DNA of 64,000 nt from Larix kaempferi (GCA_027924585.1 BSBM01002101.1:310001-374000), one strand, 5' to 3'; numbered from the stretch's first letter, positions 1 to 9,111 are shown. The notes: a model not told the origin generated them from the letters alone. Translations and numbers: made by a program.

Positions 1-148
1 GCTATTTTATCCCCCTTTAAGCCCAACTCTAGAGAAAACGCACGGTCGCGTTTCGTCTTTGACCTACTTCTCGGAATTGAAAACTGAGAAAAGATTTGGA
101 TGTCCCATTTTCTAACATGCGTGGACAACAACTTTCGTGACGTTACGA

Positions 149-284
149 GCTAATTTCACACCCTTTAAGCTCAAGTCTAACGAAAATTTTGACTTTGACC
201 AACTTCTGGGAATTGAAATTTGAGAATAGATTTGGATGTCTCGTTGGTAGACAAGTGCGCATGCCAACTTTCGTGATGTTCCGA
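149..284 (+). repeat. Monomer 2: B-subfamily, 12-bp deletion (136 bp)
   Basis: Starts GCTAATTTCACACC with TTAAGCTCAAG, the B-subfamily signature. The 12 bases expected between GAAAA and TTTCGAC (monomer positions 39-50) are missing at 186/187, leaving GAAAATTTTGAC. The same shortened monomer sits at +9,998 steps in every later copy, so the deletion predates HOR amplification. Confidence 0.95.
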
Positions 285-580
285 GCTATTTTCCCACCCT
301 TTAAGCCCAAGTCTAGCGAAAACACATGGTCGAGTTTCAACTTTGACCAATTTCCCGAAATTGAAATTTGAGAATAGTTTTGGATGTCCCATTGGTAAAC
401 AAGCATCCATGCCAACTTTCGTGACGTGCCGACCTATTTTCTGCCCCATTAAGCCCAACTCTAGTGAAAACGTACGGTCGAGTTTCGAATTTCACCAACT
501 TCTCCGAATTGAAAATTGAGCATAGATTTGGATGTCCCATTTGTAGACATGCGCACACAGCAAAATTCATGACGTTACGA

Positions 581-728
581 GCTAATTTCACACCCTTTAA
601 GCTCAAGTCTAGCGAAAACACATGGTGGCATTTCGACTTTGACCAACTTCTGGGAATTGAAATTTGAGAATAGATTTGGATGTCCCGTTGGTAGACAAGT
701 GTGCACGCCAACGTTCGTGACGTTACGA
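581..728 (+). repeat. Monomer 5: B-subfamily
   Basis: Carries GCTAATTTCACACC, TTAAGCTCAAG and CATGGTGGCATTTCGAC. It is preceded by the B-linked TTTGTAGACATGC variant at the end of monomer 4. It resembles monomers 21 and 58. Confidence 0.93.
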
Positions 729-876
729 GCTAATTTCACACCCTTTAAGCTCAAGTCTAGAGAAAACGCATGGTGGCGTTTCGACTTTGACCAAGTTCTG
801 GGAATTGAAATTTGCGAATAGATTTGGATGTCCCGTTGGTAGACAAGTGCCCATGCCAACTTTCATGATGTTCCAA
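729..876 (+). repeat. Monomer 6: B-subfamily, unlinked left flank
   Basis: Starts GCTAATTTCACACC with CATGGTGGCGTTTCGAC. The preceding monomer end reads GTTGGTAGACAAGTG instead of TTTGTAGACATGC. This is therefore a recombinant left edge of the B block. Confidence 0.93.
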
Positions 877-1468
877 GGTATTTTATCCCCCTTTAAGCCC
901 AAGTCTAGAGAAAACGCACGGCCGCGTTTCGGGTTTGACCTACTTCTCGGAATTGAAAATTGAGAATAGATTCGGACGTCCCATTTGTAGACTGGTGTGC
1001 ACACCAACTTTCGTGACGTTCCAAGCTATTTTTTCACCCTTTAAGCTCAAGCCTAGCAAAAACGCACGGTCGATTTTCGACATTCACCAACTTCTCGAAA
1101 TTGAAAATTGAGCATTGATTTGGATTTCCCATTGGTAGACAAGTGCGCACGCCAACGCTCATGACGTTCCGAGCTATTTTCCCACCCTTTAAGCTTAAGT
1201 CTAGCGAAAACGAATGGTGGCGTTTCGACTTTGACCAAGTTCTGGGAATTGAAATTTGAGAATAGATTTGGATGTCCCGTTGGTAGACAAGTGCCCATGC
1301 CAACGTTCGGGACGTTCCGAGGTATTTTCTCGCCCTTTAAGCCCAACTCTAGAGAAAACGCACGATCGCGTTTCGGGTTTGACCTGCTTCTCGGAATTGA
1401 AAATCGGGAATAGATTTGGATGTCCCATTTGTAGACATGCGTGCAAAGCAAATTTCGTGACGTTATGA

Positions 1469-1616
1469 GCTAATTTCACACCCTGTAAGCTAAAGTCTAG
1501 CGAAAACATATGGTGGCGTTTCGACTTTGACCAACCTATGGGAATTGAAAATTAAGAATAGATTTAGATGTCCCATTGGTAGACAAGCGTCCACGCCAAC
1601 TTTCATGATGTTTCGA
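1469..1616 (+). repeat. Monomer 11: B-subfamily
   Basis: Starts GCTAATTTCACACC, then CTGTAAGCTAAAG, with CATATGGTGGCGTTTCGAC further on. It follows the linked TTTGTAGACATGC end of monomer 10. Its second half (AAAATTAAGAATAG) is atypical. Confidence 0.93.
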
Positions 1617-1912
1617 GCTTTGTTCTCCCCCTTTAAGCCCAAGCCTACTGAAAACACACGGTCGAATTTCGACTTTCACCAAATTCATGGAATTGAAAAT
1701 TGAGCATAGATTTGGATTTCCCGTTGGTAGAAAAGTGTGCACGCCAACGTTCGCGATGTTCTGAGCTATTTTACCACCCTTTAAGCCCAAGTCTAGCGAA
1801 AACACACTGTCGAGGTTTGACTTCGACGAACTTTGCTGAATGGAAAATTGAGCGTAGATTTGGATGTCCCGTTGGTAGACAAGTCCGCACGCCAACTTTC
1901 GTGATGTTCCGA

Positions 1913-2060
1913 GCTATTTTCCCACCCTTTAATCCCAAGTCTAGCGAAAACGCACGGTCGAGTTTCAACTTTGACCACCTTCTCGGAATTGAAATTTGAG
2001 AATAGTTTTGGATGTCCCATTGGTAGACAAGCGTCCATGCCAACTTTCCTGATGTTCCGA
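1913..2060 (+). repeat. Representative 148-bp satellite monomer (monomer 14)
   Basis: Close to the general consensus. Landmarks in order, as monomer positions: GCTATTTT (1-8), a C-rich run and CCCTTTAA (about 12-20), TCTAGCGAAAACGCACGG (28-45), TCGAGTTTC (46-54), TTTGACC (58-64), GGAATTGAAATTTGAG (73-88), TTTGGATGTCCCATTGG (95-111), TAGACAAGCG (112-121), CCAACTTTC (128-136) and the closing GTTCCGA (142-148). The consensus carries about 11 CpG sites. TTTGGATGTCCC and CCAACTTTCGTGACGTT are among the best conserved stretches across the 68 monomers. Confidence 0.95.
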
Positions 2061-2652
2061 ACTATTTTCTCCCCCTTTAAGCCCAAGTCTAGCGAAAACG
2101 GACGGTTGAGTTTTGACTTTGAACAACTTCACGGAATTGAAAATTGAGCATAGATTTGGATGTCCCATTGGTAGACAAGTGCGCATGCCAACTTTCATGG
2201 TGTTCCGAGCTATTTTCCCGCCCTATAATCCCAAGTCTAGCAAAAAAAGCATGGTCGATTTTCAACTTTGCCAACTTCTCGGAATTGAAATTTGAGAATA
2301 GTTTTGGATGTCCCATTGGTAGACAAGCGTCCATGCCAACTTTCGTGACGTTTCGAGCTATTTTCTCCCCCTTTAAGCCCAAGTTTAGTGAAAACGAACG
2401 GTCGAGTTTCAACTTTGACCAACTTCTTGGAATTGAAATTTGAGAATAGTTTTGGATGTCCCATTGGTAGACAAGTGTCCACACCAACTTTCATCACATT
2501 TCGAGCTATTTTATCCCCCTTTAAGCCCAACTCTACTGAAAACACACGGTCGCGTTTCGGCTTTGACCTACTTCTCGGAATTGAAAATTGAGAATAGATT
2601 TGGATGTCCCATTTGTGGACATGCGTACACAACAACTTTCGTGACGTTACGA

Positions 2653-2800
2653 GCTAATTTCACACCCTTTAAGCTCAAGTCTAGCGAAAAATCACGGTCG
2701 AGTTTCAACTTTGACCAACTTCCCGGAATTTAAATTTGAGAATAGTTTGGGATGTCCCATTGGTAGACAAGCGTCCACACCAACTTCCGTGACGTTCCGA
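2653..2800 (+). repeat. Monomer 19: B/non-B hybrid (equivalent of monomers 2 and 3 fused)
   Basis: The first about 38 bp are B type (GCTAATTTCACACC, TTAAGCTCAAG) as in monomer 2. From CGGTCGAGTTTCAAC onward it follows monomer 3, including the unusual CCC before GGAATT (CAACTTCCCGGAATT here, CAATTTCCCGAAATT in monomer 3). Its neighbours fit this: monomer 18 matches monomer 1 and monomer 20 matches monomer 4. One monomer was therefore lost from this block and the join is here. Confidence 0.85.
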
Positions 2801-2948
2801 CCTATTTTCTGCCCCATTAAGCCCAACTCTAGTGAAAACGTATGGTCGAGTTTTGACTTTCACCAACTTCTCGGAATTAAAAATTGAGCATATATTTGGA
2901 TGTCCCATTTGTAGACATGCACGCACAACAAATTTCGTGACGTTAAGA

Positions 2949-3095
2949 GCTAATTTCACACCCTTTAAGCTCAAGTGTAGTGAAAACGCATGGTGGCATT
3001 TCGACTTTGACCAACTTCTTGAATTGAAATTTGAGAATAGATTTGGATGTACCGTTGGTAGACAAGTGCGCACGCCAACTTTCGTGACGTTTTGA
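2949..3095 (+). repeat. Monomer 21: B-subfamily (147 bp)
   Basis: B signature with CATGGTGGCATTTCGAC, following the linked TTTGTAGACATGC end of monomer 20. One base is missing from the GG of GGAATTG (CTTCTTGAATTG), giving 147 bp. It is closely similar to monomer 5, 16 monomers upstream. Confidence 0.93.
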
Positions 3096-3538
3096 GTTAT
3101 TTACCCACCCTTTAAGCCCAAGTCTAGCAAAAACGCAGGATCGAGTTTCAACTTTGACCAACTTCTTGGAATTGAAGTTTGAGAATAGATTTGGATGTCC
3201 CATTGGTAGACAAGCGTCCATGCCAACTTTCGTGACGTTTCGAGCTATTTTCTCCTCCTTTAATCCCAAGTCTAGCGAAAACGCACGGTCGAGTTTCGAC
3301 TTTGACCAGCTTCGCGGAATTGAAAATTGAGCATAGATTTGGATTCCCTGTTGGTCGACAACTGCACACGCCAACTTTCGTGATGTTCCGAGAAATTCTC
3401 CACCCTTTAAGGCTAAGTCTAGCAAAAACGCACGGTCGAGTTTCGGCTTTGACCAACTTCTCGGAATTGAAATTTGAGAATAGATTTGGATATCCCATAG
3501 GTAGACAACCGTGCACGCCAACTTTCGTGATGTTCTGA

Positions 3539-3834
3539 GCTATTTTATTCCCCTTTATGCCCAACACTAGAGAAAACGCACGGTTGCATTTCGGCTTTGA
3601 CCTACTTCTCGGAATTGAAAATTGAGAATAGATTTGGATGTCCCATTTGTAGACATGCGCGCACAGCAACGTTCGTGACGTTCCGAGCTATTTTCTCCCC
3701 CTTTAAGACCAACTCTAGCGAAAACGCACGATCAAGTTTCAACTTTGACCAACTTCTCAGAATTGAAATTTGAGAATAGTTTTGGATGTCCCATTGGTAG
3801 ACAAGTGTCCACACGAACTTTCGTGACATTCCGA
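3539..3834 (+). repeat. Local dimer duplication, first unit (monomers 25-26)
   Basis: Monomer 25 has a TAGAG marker, TTTCGGCTTTGACCTAC and a TTTGTAGACATGCGCGC end. Monomer 26 has the rare CACGATCAAGTTTCAAC. Both features recur in the same order in the next 296 bp. Confidence 0.85.
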
Positions 3835-4130
3835 GCTATTTTCTCCCCCTTTAAGCCCAACTCTAGAGAAAACGCACGGTCTCGTTTCGGCTTTGACCTA
3901 CTTCTCGGAATTGAAAATTGAGAATCGATTTGGATGTCCCATTTGTAGACATGCGCGCACAGCAACTTTCATGACGTTCCGAGCTATTTTCTCCCCCTTT
4001 ATGCACAACTCTAGAGAAAACGCACGATCAAGTTTCAACTTTGACCAACTTTTCGGAATTGAAATTTGAGAATATTTTTGGATGTCCCATTGGTAGACAA
4101 GCGTCCACACCAACTTTCGTGACGTTACGA
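3835..4130 (+). repeat. Local dimer duplication, second unit (monomers 27-28)
   Basis: Monomer 27 repeats the diagnostic states of 25 and monomer 28 those of 26, including CACGATCAAGTTTCAAC. By eye, monomers 26 and 28 differ at about 11 of 148 positions. The two TTTGTAGACATGC ends here (monomers 25 and 27) are not followed by a B monomer, unlike almost all others. Confidence 0.85.
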
Positions 4131-4278
4131 GCTAATTTCACACCCTTTAAGCTCAAGCCTAGAGAAAACTCATGGTGGCGTTTTGACTTTGACCAACTTC
4201 TCGTAATTGAAAATTGAGCATAGATTTGGATGTACCGTTGGTAGACAAGTGCGCATGCCAACTTTCGTTACGTTCTGA
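4131..4278 (+). repeat. Monomer 29: B-subfamily, unlinked left flank
   Basis: GCTAATTTCACACC and TTAAGCTCAAGCC are present. The preceding end is TTGGTAGACAAGCGTCC, not TTTGTAGACATGC, so this is the second recombinant left edge. The second half is A type (GAAAATTGAGCATAG). Confidence 0.92.
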
Positions 4279-5166
4279 GCTATTTTCTCACCCTTTAAGC
4301 CCAAGTCTAGCGAAAAAACACGGTCGAGTTTCAACTTTGACCAACTTCTCGAAATTGAAATTCAAGAATAGTTTTGGATGTCCTATTGGTAGACAAGCGT
4401 CCACAGCAACTTTCGTGACATTCCGAGCTATTTTCTCCCCCTTTATGCCCAAGTCTAGAGAAAACACACGTTCAAGTTTCGACTTTGACGAACTTCACGG
4501 AATTCAAAATTAAGCATAGATTTGGATGTTCCGTTGGTAGACAAGTGAGCACGCCAACTTTCGTGACTTTTCGAGCTATTTTCCCACCCTTTAAGCCCAA
4601 GTCTAGCGTAAACGCACGGTTGCGTTTCAACTTTGAGCAGCTTCTCCGAATTGAATTGTGAGAATAGATTTGGATGTCCCATTTGTAGACAAGCGTCCAT
4701 GCCAACTTTCGTGACGTTTCGATCTATTTTCTCCCCCTTTAATCCCAAGTATAGCAAAAACGCACCATCGAGTTTCGACTTTGACCAAATTCACCAAATT
4801 GAAAATTGAGCATAAATTTGGATGTCCCGTTGGTAGACAAGTGCGCACGCCAACTTTCGTGATGTTCCAAGCTATTTTCTCACCGTTTAAGCCCAAGTCT
4901 AGCAAAAACGCATATTCGATTTTCAACTTTTACCAACTTCTCGAAATTTAAATTTGAGAATAGATTTGGATGTCCCATTGGTAGACAAGCGTCCATGCCA
5001 ACTTTCATGACGTTTCGAGCTTTTTTCTCCCCCTTTAACCCCAAGACCAGCGAAAACGCACGGTCGAGTTTCGACTTTGACCAACTTCTCGGAATTAAAA
5101 ATTTAGAATCGATTCGGATGACCCATTTGTAGACATGCACGCACAACAACTTTCATGACGTTACGA

Positions 5167-5313
5167 GCTAATTTCACACCCTTTAAGCCCAATTCTAGAG
5201 AAAACGCATGATCCAGTTTCAACTTTGACCACCTTCTTCGAATTGAAATTTGAGAATAGTTTTAGATGTCCCATTGGTAGACAAGCATCCACACAAACTT
5301 TGTGACGTTCCGA
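5167..5313 (+). repeat. Monomer 36: short B segment, recombinant right side (147 bp)
   Basis: Begins GCTAATTTCACACC but switches to the general form at TTAAGCCCAATTCTAGAG, so the B segment is only about 20 bp before the switch. One base is missing near the end (AACTTTGTGACG in place of AACTTTCGTGACG). Confidence 0.9.
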
Positions 5314-5609
5314 GCTATTTTCTCTCCCTTTAAGCCCAAGTCTAGCGAAAACGCACGGACGATTTTCGACTTTCAACAACTTCTCGGAATTGAAAATTGA
5401 GCATAGATTTGGATGTCCCATTGGTAAACAAGTGCGCACACCAACTTTCATGACGTTCCGAGGTATTTTCCCACCCTTTAATCCCAAGTCTAGCGAAAAT
5501 GCATGGTCGCCTTACGGCTTTGACCTACTTCTAGGAATTTAAAACGTAGAATAGATTTGGATGTCCCATTTGTAGACATGCGCGCACAACACATTTCGTG
5601 ATGCTACGA

Positions 5610-5757
5610 GCTAATTTCACACCCTTTAAACTCAAGTCTAGTGAAAACGCATTGTGGCATTTCGACCTTGACCAACTTCACGGAATCGAAAATTGAGCAT
5701 AGATTTGGATGTCCCGTTGGTAAACAAGTGTGCACGCCAACTTTCGTGACGTTCCGA
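5610..5757 (+). repeat. Monomer 39: B-subfamily
   Basis: GCTAATTTCACACC, TTAAACTCAAG and GCATTGTGGCATTTCGAC follow the linked TTTGTAGACATGC end of monomer 38. The second half is A type (AAAATTGAGCATAG). Confidence 0.92.
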
Positions 5758-6200
5758 GCTATTTTCCAACCCTTTAAGCCCAAGTCTAGCGTAAACGCAT
5801 GGTCGCGTTTCAACTTTGACTAACTTCTCAGAATTGAAATTTGAGAATAGATTTGGATGTCCCATTGGTAGACAAGCGTCCACACCAACGTTCGTGAAAT
5901 TTCGAGCTATTTTTCCTGCTTTAAGCCAAACTCTAGAGAAAACGCGCGGTCGAATTTCAACTCTGACCAACTTCTCGGAATTGAAATTTGAGAATATTTT
6001 TGGATGTCACACTGGTAGAAAAGCGTCCACACCAACTTTCGTAATGTTCCGAGCTATTTTCTACCCCTTTAAGCCTAAGTCTGGCGAAAACGCAGGGTCG
6101 AGTTTCGGCTTTGACCAACTTCTTGGAATTGAAATTTGAGAATAGATTTGGATATCCCATTGGTAGACAAGCATGCACACCAACTTTCATGACGTTTCGA

Positions 6201-6644
6201 GCTATTTTCTCCCCATTTAATCCCAAGTCTAGCGAAAACGCACGGTCGCATTTTGGCTTTGATGTACTTCTCGGAATTGAAATTTGAGAATAAATTTGGA
6301 TGCCGCATTGGTAGAGGAGCGCGTACGCCAACTTTCATGACGTTCTGAGCTATTTTCTCAACATTTAAGCCCAAGTCTAGCGAAAATGCACAGTCGCGTT
6401 TCGGCTTTGACCTACTTCTCGGAGTTGAAATTTGAGAATAAATTTGGATGCCCCATTCGTAGACAAGTGCATATGCCAACTTTCGTGATATTCCCGGCTA
6501 TTTTCTCACCCTTTAAGCTGAAGTCTAACGAAAATGCACGGTCGTGTTTCGGACTTGACCAACTTCTCAGAATTTAAATTTGAGAATAGATATGGATGCC
6601 CCATTGGTAGACAAGCATGCACGCCAACTTTCATGACGTTCCGA
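6201..6644 (+). repeat. Monomers 43-45: locally related triplet
   Basis: Three consecutive monomers share GGATGCC in place of GGATGTCC and all have the T-type GAAATTTGAG or TAAATTTGAG centre. They lie in a run of T-type monomers (40-46) where the dimer alternation is lost, which suggests short-range amplification inside the HOR before it was amplified as a unit. Confidence 0.8.
6337..6337. other. Inter-copy variant, unit 6337: A in copy 1, G in copies 2-6
   Basis: Copy 1 reads TTTCATGACG where the others read TTTCGTGACG. This is a CpG to CpA change on the + strand, consistent with deamination of methylated C on the other strand. Confidence 0.9.
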
Positions 6645-7975
6645 GCTATTTTCTCCCCCTTTAAGCCCAAGTCTAGCGAAACCGCACGTTCGATTTTCAA
6701 CTTTGACCAACTTCTTGGAATTTAAATTTGAGAATAGTTTTGAATGTCTGATTGGTAGACAGACGTCCACGCCAACTTTTGTAACGTTCGAGCTTATTTC
6801 TCCCCCTTTAACCCCAAGCCTAGCGAAAACGCACGGTCGATTTTCATCTTTCACTAACTTCTCGGAATTGAAAATTGAGCATAGATTTGGATGTCCCGTT
6901 GGTAGACAAGTGCGCACGCCAACTTTCGTGATGTTCCGAGCTATTTTCCCACCCTTTAATCCCAAGTCTATTGAAAACGCAAAGTTGAGTTTCAACTTTG
7001 AACACCTTCTCGGAATTGAAATTTTAGAATAGTTTTGGATGTCCCATTGGTAGACAAGTGTCCATGCCAACTTTCGTGACGTTCCGAGCTATTTTCTCCC
7101 CATTTAAGCCCATGTCTGGCGAAAACACACGGTCGAGTTTCGACTTTGACCAACTTCGCGGAATTGAAAATTGAGTAGAGATTTGGATGTCCCATTGGTA
7201 GATAAGTGCGCAAGCCAACTTTCGTGACGTTCCGAGATATTTTCCCACCCTTTAATCCCAAGTCTAGCAAAAACGCACGGTCGAGTTTCAACTTTGACTA
7301 ACTTGTCGGAATTCAAATTTGAGAATAGATTTGGATGTCCCATTGGTAGATAAGCATCCACGCCAACTTTCGTGACGTTTCGAGCTTTTTTCTCCCCCTT
7401 TAAGACCAAGTCTAGCGAAAACGCACGGTCGAGTTTCGACTTTCACCAACTTCTCAGAATTGAAAATTGAGCATAGATTTGGATGTCCCGTTGATAGAAA
7501 AGTGTGCACGCCAACTTTCGTAACGTTCTGAGCTATTTTCCAACCCTTTAATCCCAAGTCTATCGAAAACGCACGGTCATGTTTAAACTTTGACCAAGTT
7601 CTCGGAATTGAAATTTGAGCATAGTTTTGGATGTCCCATTGGTAGACAAGCGTGCATGCCAACTTTCGTGACATTCCGAGCTATTTTCCACCCCTTTAAT
7701 CCCAAGTCTAGCCTAAACGCACGGTCGAGTTTCAACTTTTACCAACTTCGCGGAATTGAAAATTGAGCATAGATTTGGATGTCCCATTGGTAGAAAAGTG
7801 TCCATGCTAGCTTTCATGACGTTCCGAGTTGTTTTCTCCGCCTTTAAGGCCAAGTCTAGTGAATAAGCACTGTCGAGGTTCGACTTTGACGAACTTCACG
7901 CAATTGAAAATTGAGCATAAATTTGGATGTCCCGTTGGTAGAAAAGTGTGCACGCCAACTTTCGTGACCCTCCAA

Positions 7976-8568
7976 GCTATTTTCCCACCCTTTAAGCCCA
8001 AGTCTAGCGAAAATGCAGAGTTGAGTTTCGACTTTCACCAACTTCTTGGAATTGAAAATTGAGCACAGATTTGGATGTCCTATTGGTAGACAAATGCGCA
8101 CGCCAACTTTCGTGACGTTCCAAGCTATTTTTGCGCCCTTTAATTCCAAGTCTAGCGAAAAAAGCATTGTCGAGTTTCAACTTTGACCAACTTCTTGGAA
8201 TTGAAATTTGAGAATAGTTTTGGATGTCCCACTGGTAGACAAGCGTCCATGCCAACTTTCATGACGTTCCAAGCTATTTTCTCCCCCATTAAGCCCAACT
8301 CTAGTGAAAACGTACGGTCGAGTTTCGACTTTCACCAACTTCTCGGAATTGAAAATTGAGCATAGATTTGGATGTCCAATTTGTAGACATGCACGCACAG
8401 CAACTTTCGTGATGCTACAAGCTAATTTAACACCCTTTAAGCTCAAGTCTAGCAAAAACGCATGATGGCATTTTGACTTTGAAAAACTTATTGGAATTGA
8501 AATTTGAGAATAGATTTGGATGTTCCATTGGTAAACAAGCGTGCACGCCAAATTTGGTGAGGTTTCGA
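7976..8568 (+). repeat. Intra-HOR block, monomers 55-58
   Basis: The four-monomer order (GAGCACAG monomer, AAAAAAGCAT monomer, CCATTAAGCCCAACTC monomer with TTTGTAGACATGC end, B monomer) is the longer form of the block at 9258-9702. It also contains the CCATTAAGCCCAACTC monomer type seen at 433 and 2801. Confidence 0.8.
8421..8568 (+). repeat. Monomer 58: B-subfamily, polymorphic between HOR copies
   Basis: GCTAATTTAACACC, TTAAGCTCAAG and CATGATGGCATTTTGAC follow the linked TTTGTAGACATGC end of monomer 57. Position 8524 is T in copies 1, 3 and 4 (GATGTTCC) and C in copies 2, 5 and 6 (GATGTCCC). Confidence 0.93.
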
Positions 8569-8864
8569 GTTATTTTCTCTCCCTTTAATCCCAAGTCTAG
8601 TGAAGACGCACGATCGAGTTTCAACTTTGACCAACTTCTTGGAATTGAAATTTGAGCATAGATTTGTATGTCCCGTTGGTAGACAAGTGCGCACGCCAAC
8701 TTTCGTTACATTCCGAGCTATTTTCTTCCCCTTTAAGCCAAACTCTAGAGAAAATGCGCAGTCGAGTTTCAACTTTGACTAACTTCTCGGAATTGAAATT
8801 TGAGAATTGATTTGGATGTCACATTGTTAGACAAGCGTCCACGCCAACTTTCGTGACGTTGCGA

Positions 8865-8963
8865 GTTTCGACTTTCACCAACTTCTCGGAATTGAAAATT
8901 GAGCATAGATTTAGATTTCCCGTTGGTAGACAAGTGCGCACACCAACTTTCATGACGTTCCGA
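8865..8963 (+). repeat. Monomer 61: truncated, 49-bp deletion (99 bp)
   Basis: The CGAG that ends the previous monomer landmark runs straight into TTTCGACTTTCACC, so monomer positions 2-50 are missing. In intact monomers both edges of the missing segment read CGAG (TTCCGAG and GGTCGAG), a 4-bp microhomology. The same junction is present in all six complete HOR copies (18863, 28861, 38859, 48857 and 58855 in copies 2-6). Confidence 0.95.
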
Positions 8964-9111
8964 CGTATTTTCCCACATTTTAAGCCCAGGTCTAGCGAAA
9001 ACGCACAGTGGAGTTTCGACTTTCACCAACTTCTCGAAATTGAAATTTGAGAATAGTTTTGGATGTCCCATTGGTAGAAAAGTGTCCACACCAACTTTCG
9101 TGACATTTCGA

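Larger units (their letters stand above)
1..728 (+). repeat. Intra-HOR block, monomers 1-5
   Basis: Order: TTTTATCCCCC monomer with GACCTACTTC, B monomer, TTTCAAC monomer with CCCGAAATTG, CCATTAAGCCCAACTC monomer with GAAAACGTA, B monomer with GGTGGCATTTCGAC. The same series, one monomer shorter, occurs at 2505-3095. Confidence 0.8.
2505..3095 (+). repeat. Intra-HOR block, monomers 18-21 (shortened relative of 1-5)
   Basis: Monomer 18 matches 1 (TTTTATCCCCC, CGCGTTTCG, GACCTACTTC), 19 matches the fusion of 2 and 3, 20 matches 4 (CCATTAAGCCCAACTC, GAAAACGTA), and 21 matches 5. Monomer 17, just before, also resembles monomer 68 that precedes monomer 1, including the CATTTCGAG or CATTCTGAG end. 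Confidence 0.8.
3096..5461 (+). repeat. Dimer-phased block: 16 monomers alternating T and A types
   Basis: Monomers 22-37 alternate without a break. Even-numbered monomers mostly have GAAATTTGAGAATAG. Odd-numbered monomers have GAAAATTGAG, usually with GAGCATAG. A second marker 20-30 bp upstream follows the same alternation in 15 of 16 monomers: TTTCAACTTT in T types, TTTCGACTTT or TTTCGGCTTT in A types. This supports an ancestral unit of about 296 bp. The alternation is weaker elsewhere in the HOR. Confidence 0.85.

Noticed and set aside
80-100. Short dyad AATTGAAAATT as an inverted repeat or hairpin
   Set aside because: The symmetry comes from two AATT words around GAA. The arms are four bases long, too short for a stable hairpin and not specific.
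1009-1026. CENP-B-box-like element TTCGTGACGTTCCGA
   Set aside because: It keeps the leading TTCG but lacks the central A and matches CGGG at only two of four positions. That is too weak to call a CENP-B box.
1913-2060. Plant-type transcription factor motifs TGACGT and TTTGACC (bZIP-like and W-box-like)
   Set aside because: These are six- or seven-base matches repeated in most monomers only because the monomer is repeated. There is no gene nearby to regulate and no other promoter element.
2943-3521. Open reading frame of 192 codons on the - strand, and many of 60-173 codons on both strands
   Set aside because: The frames overlap on both strands and recur in each monomer with the same peptide-like words. 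They extend across monomers only because 148 is not a multiple of 3 and small indels shift phase. No start context, codon bias or domain is visible. They are by-products of the satellite sequence.
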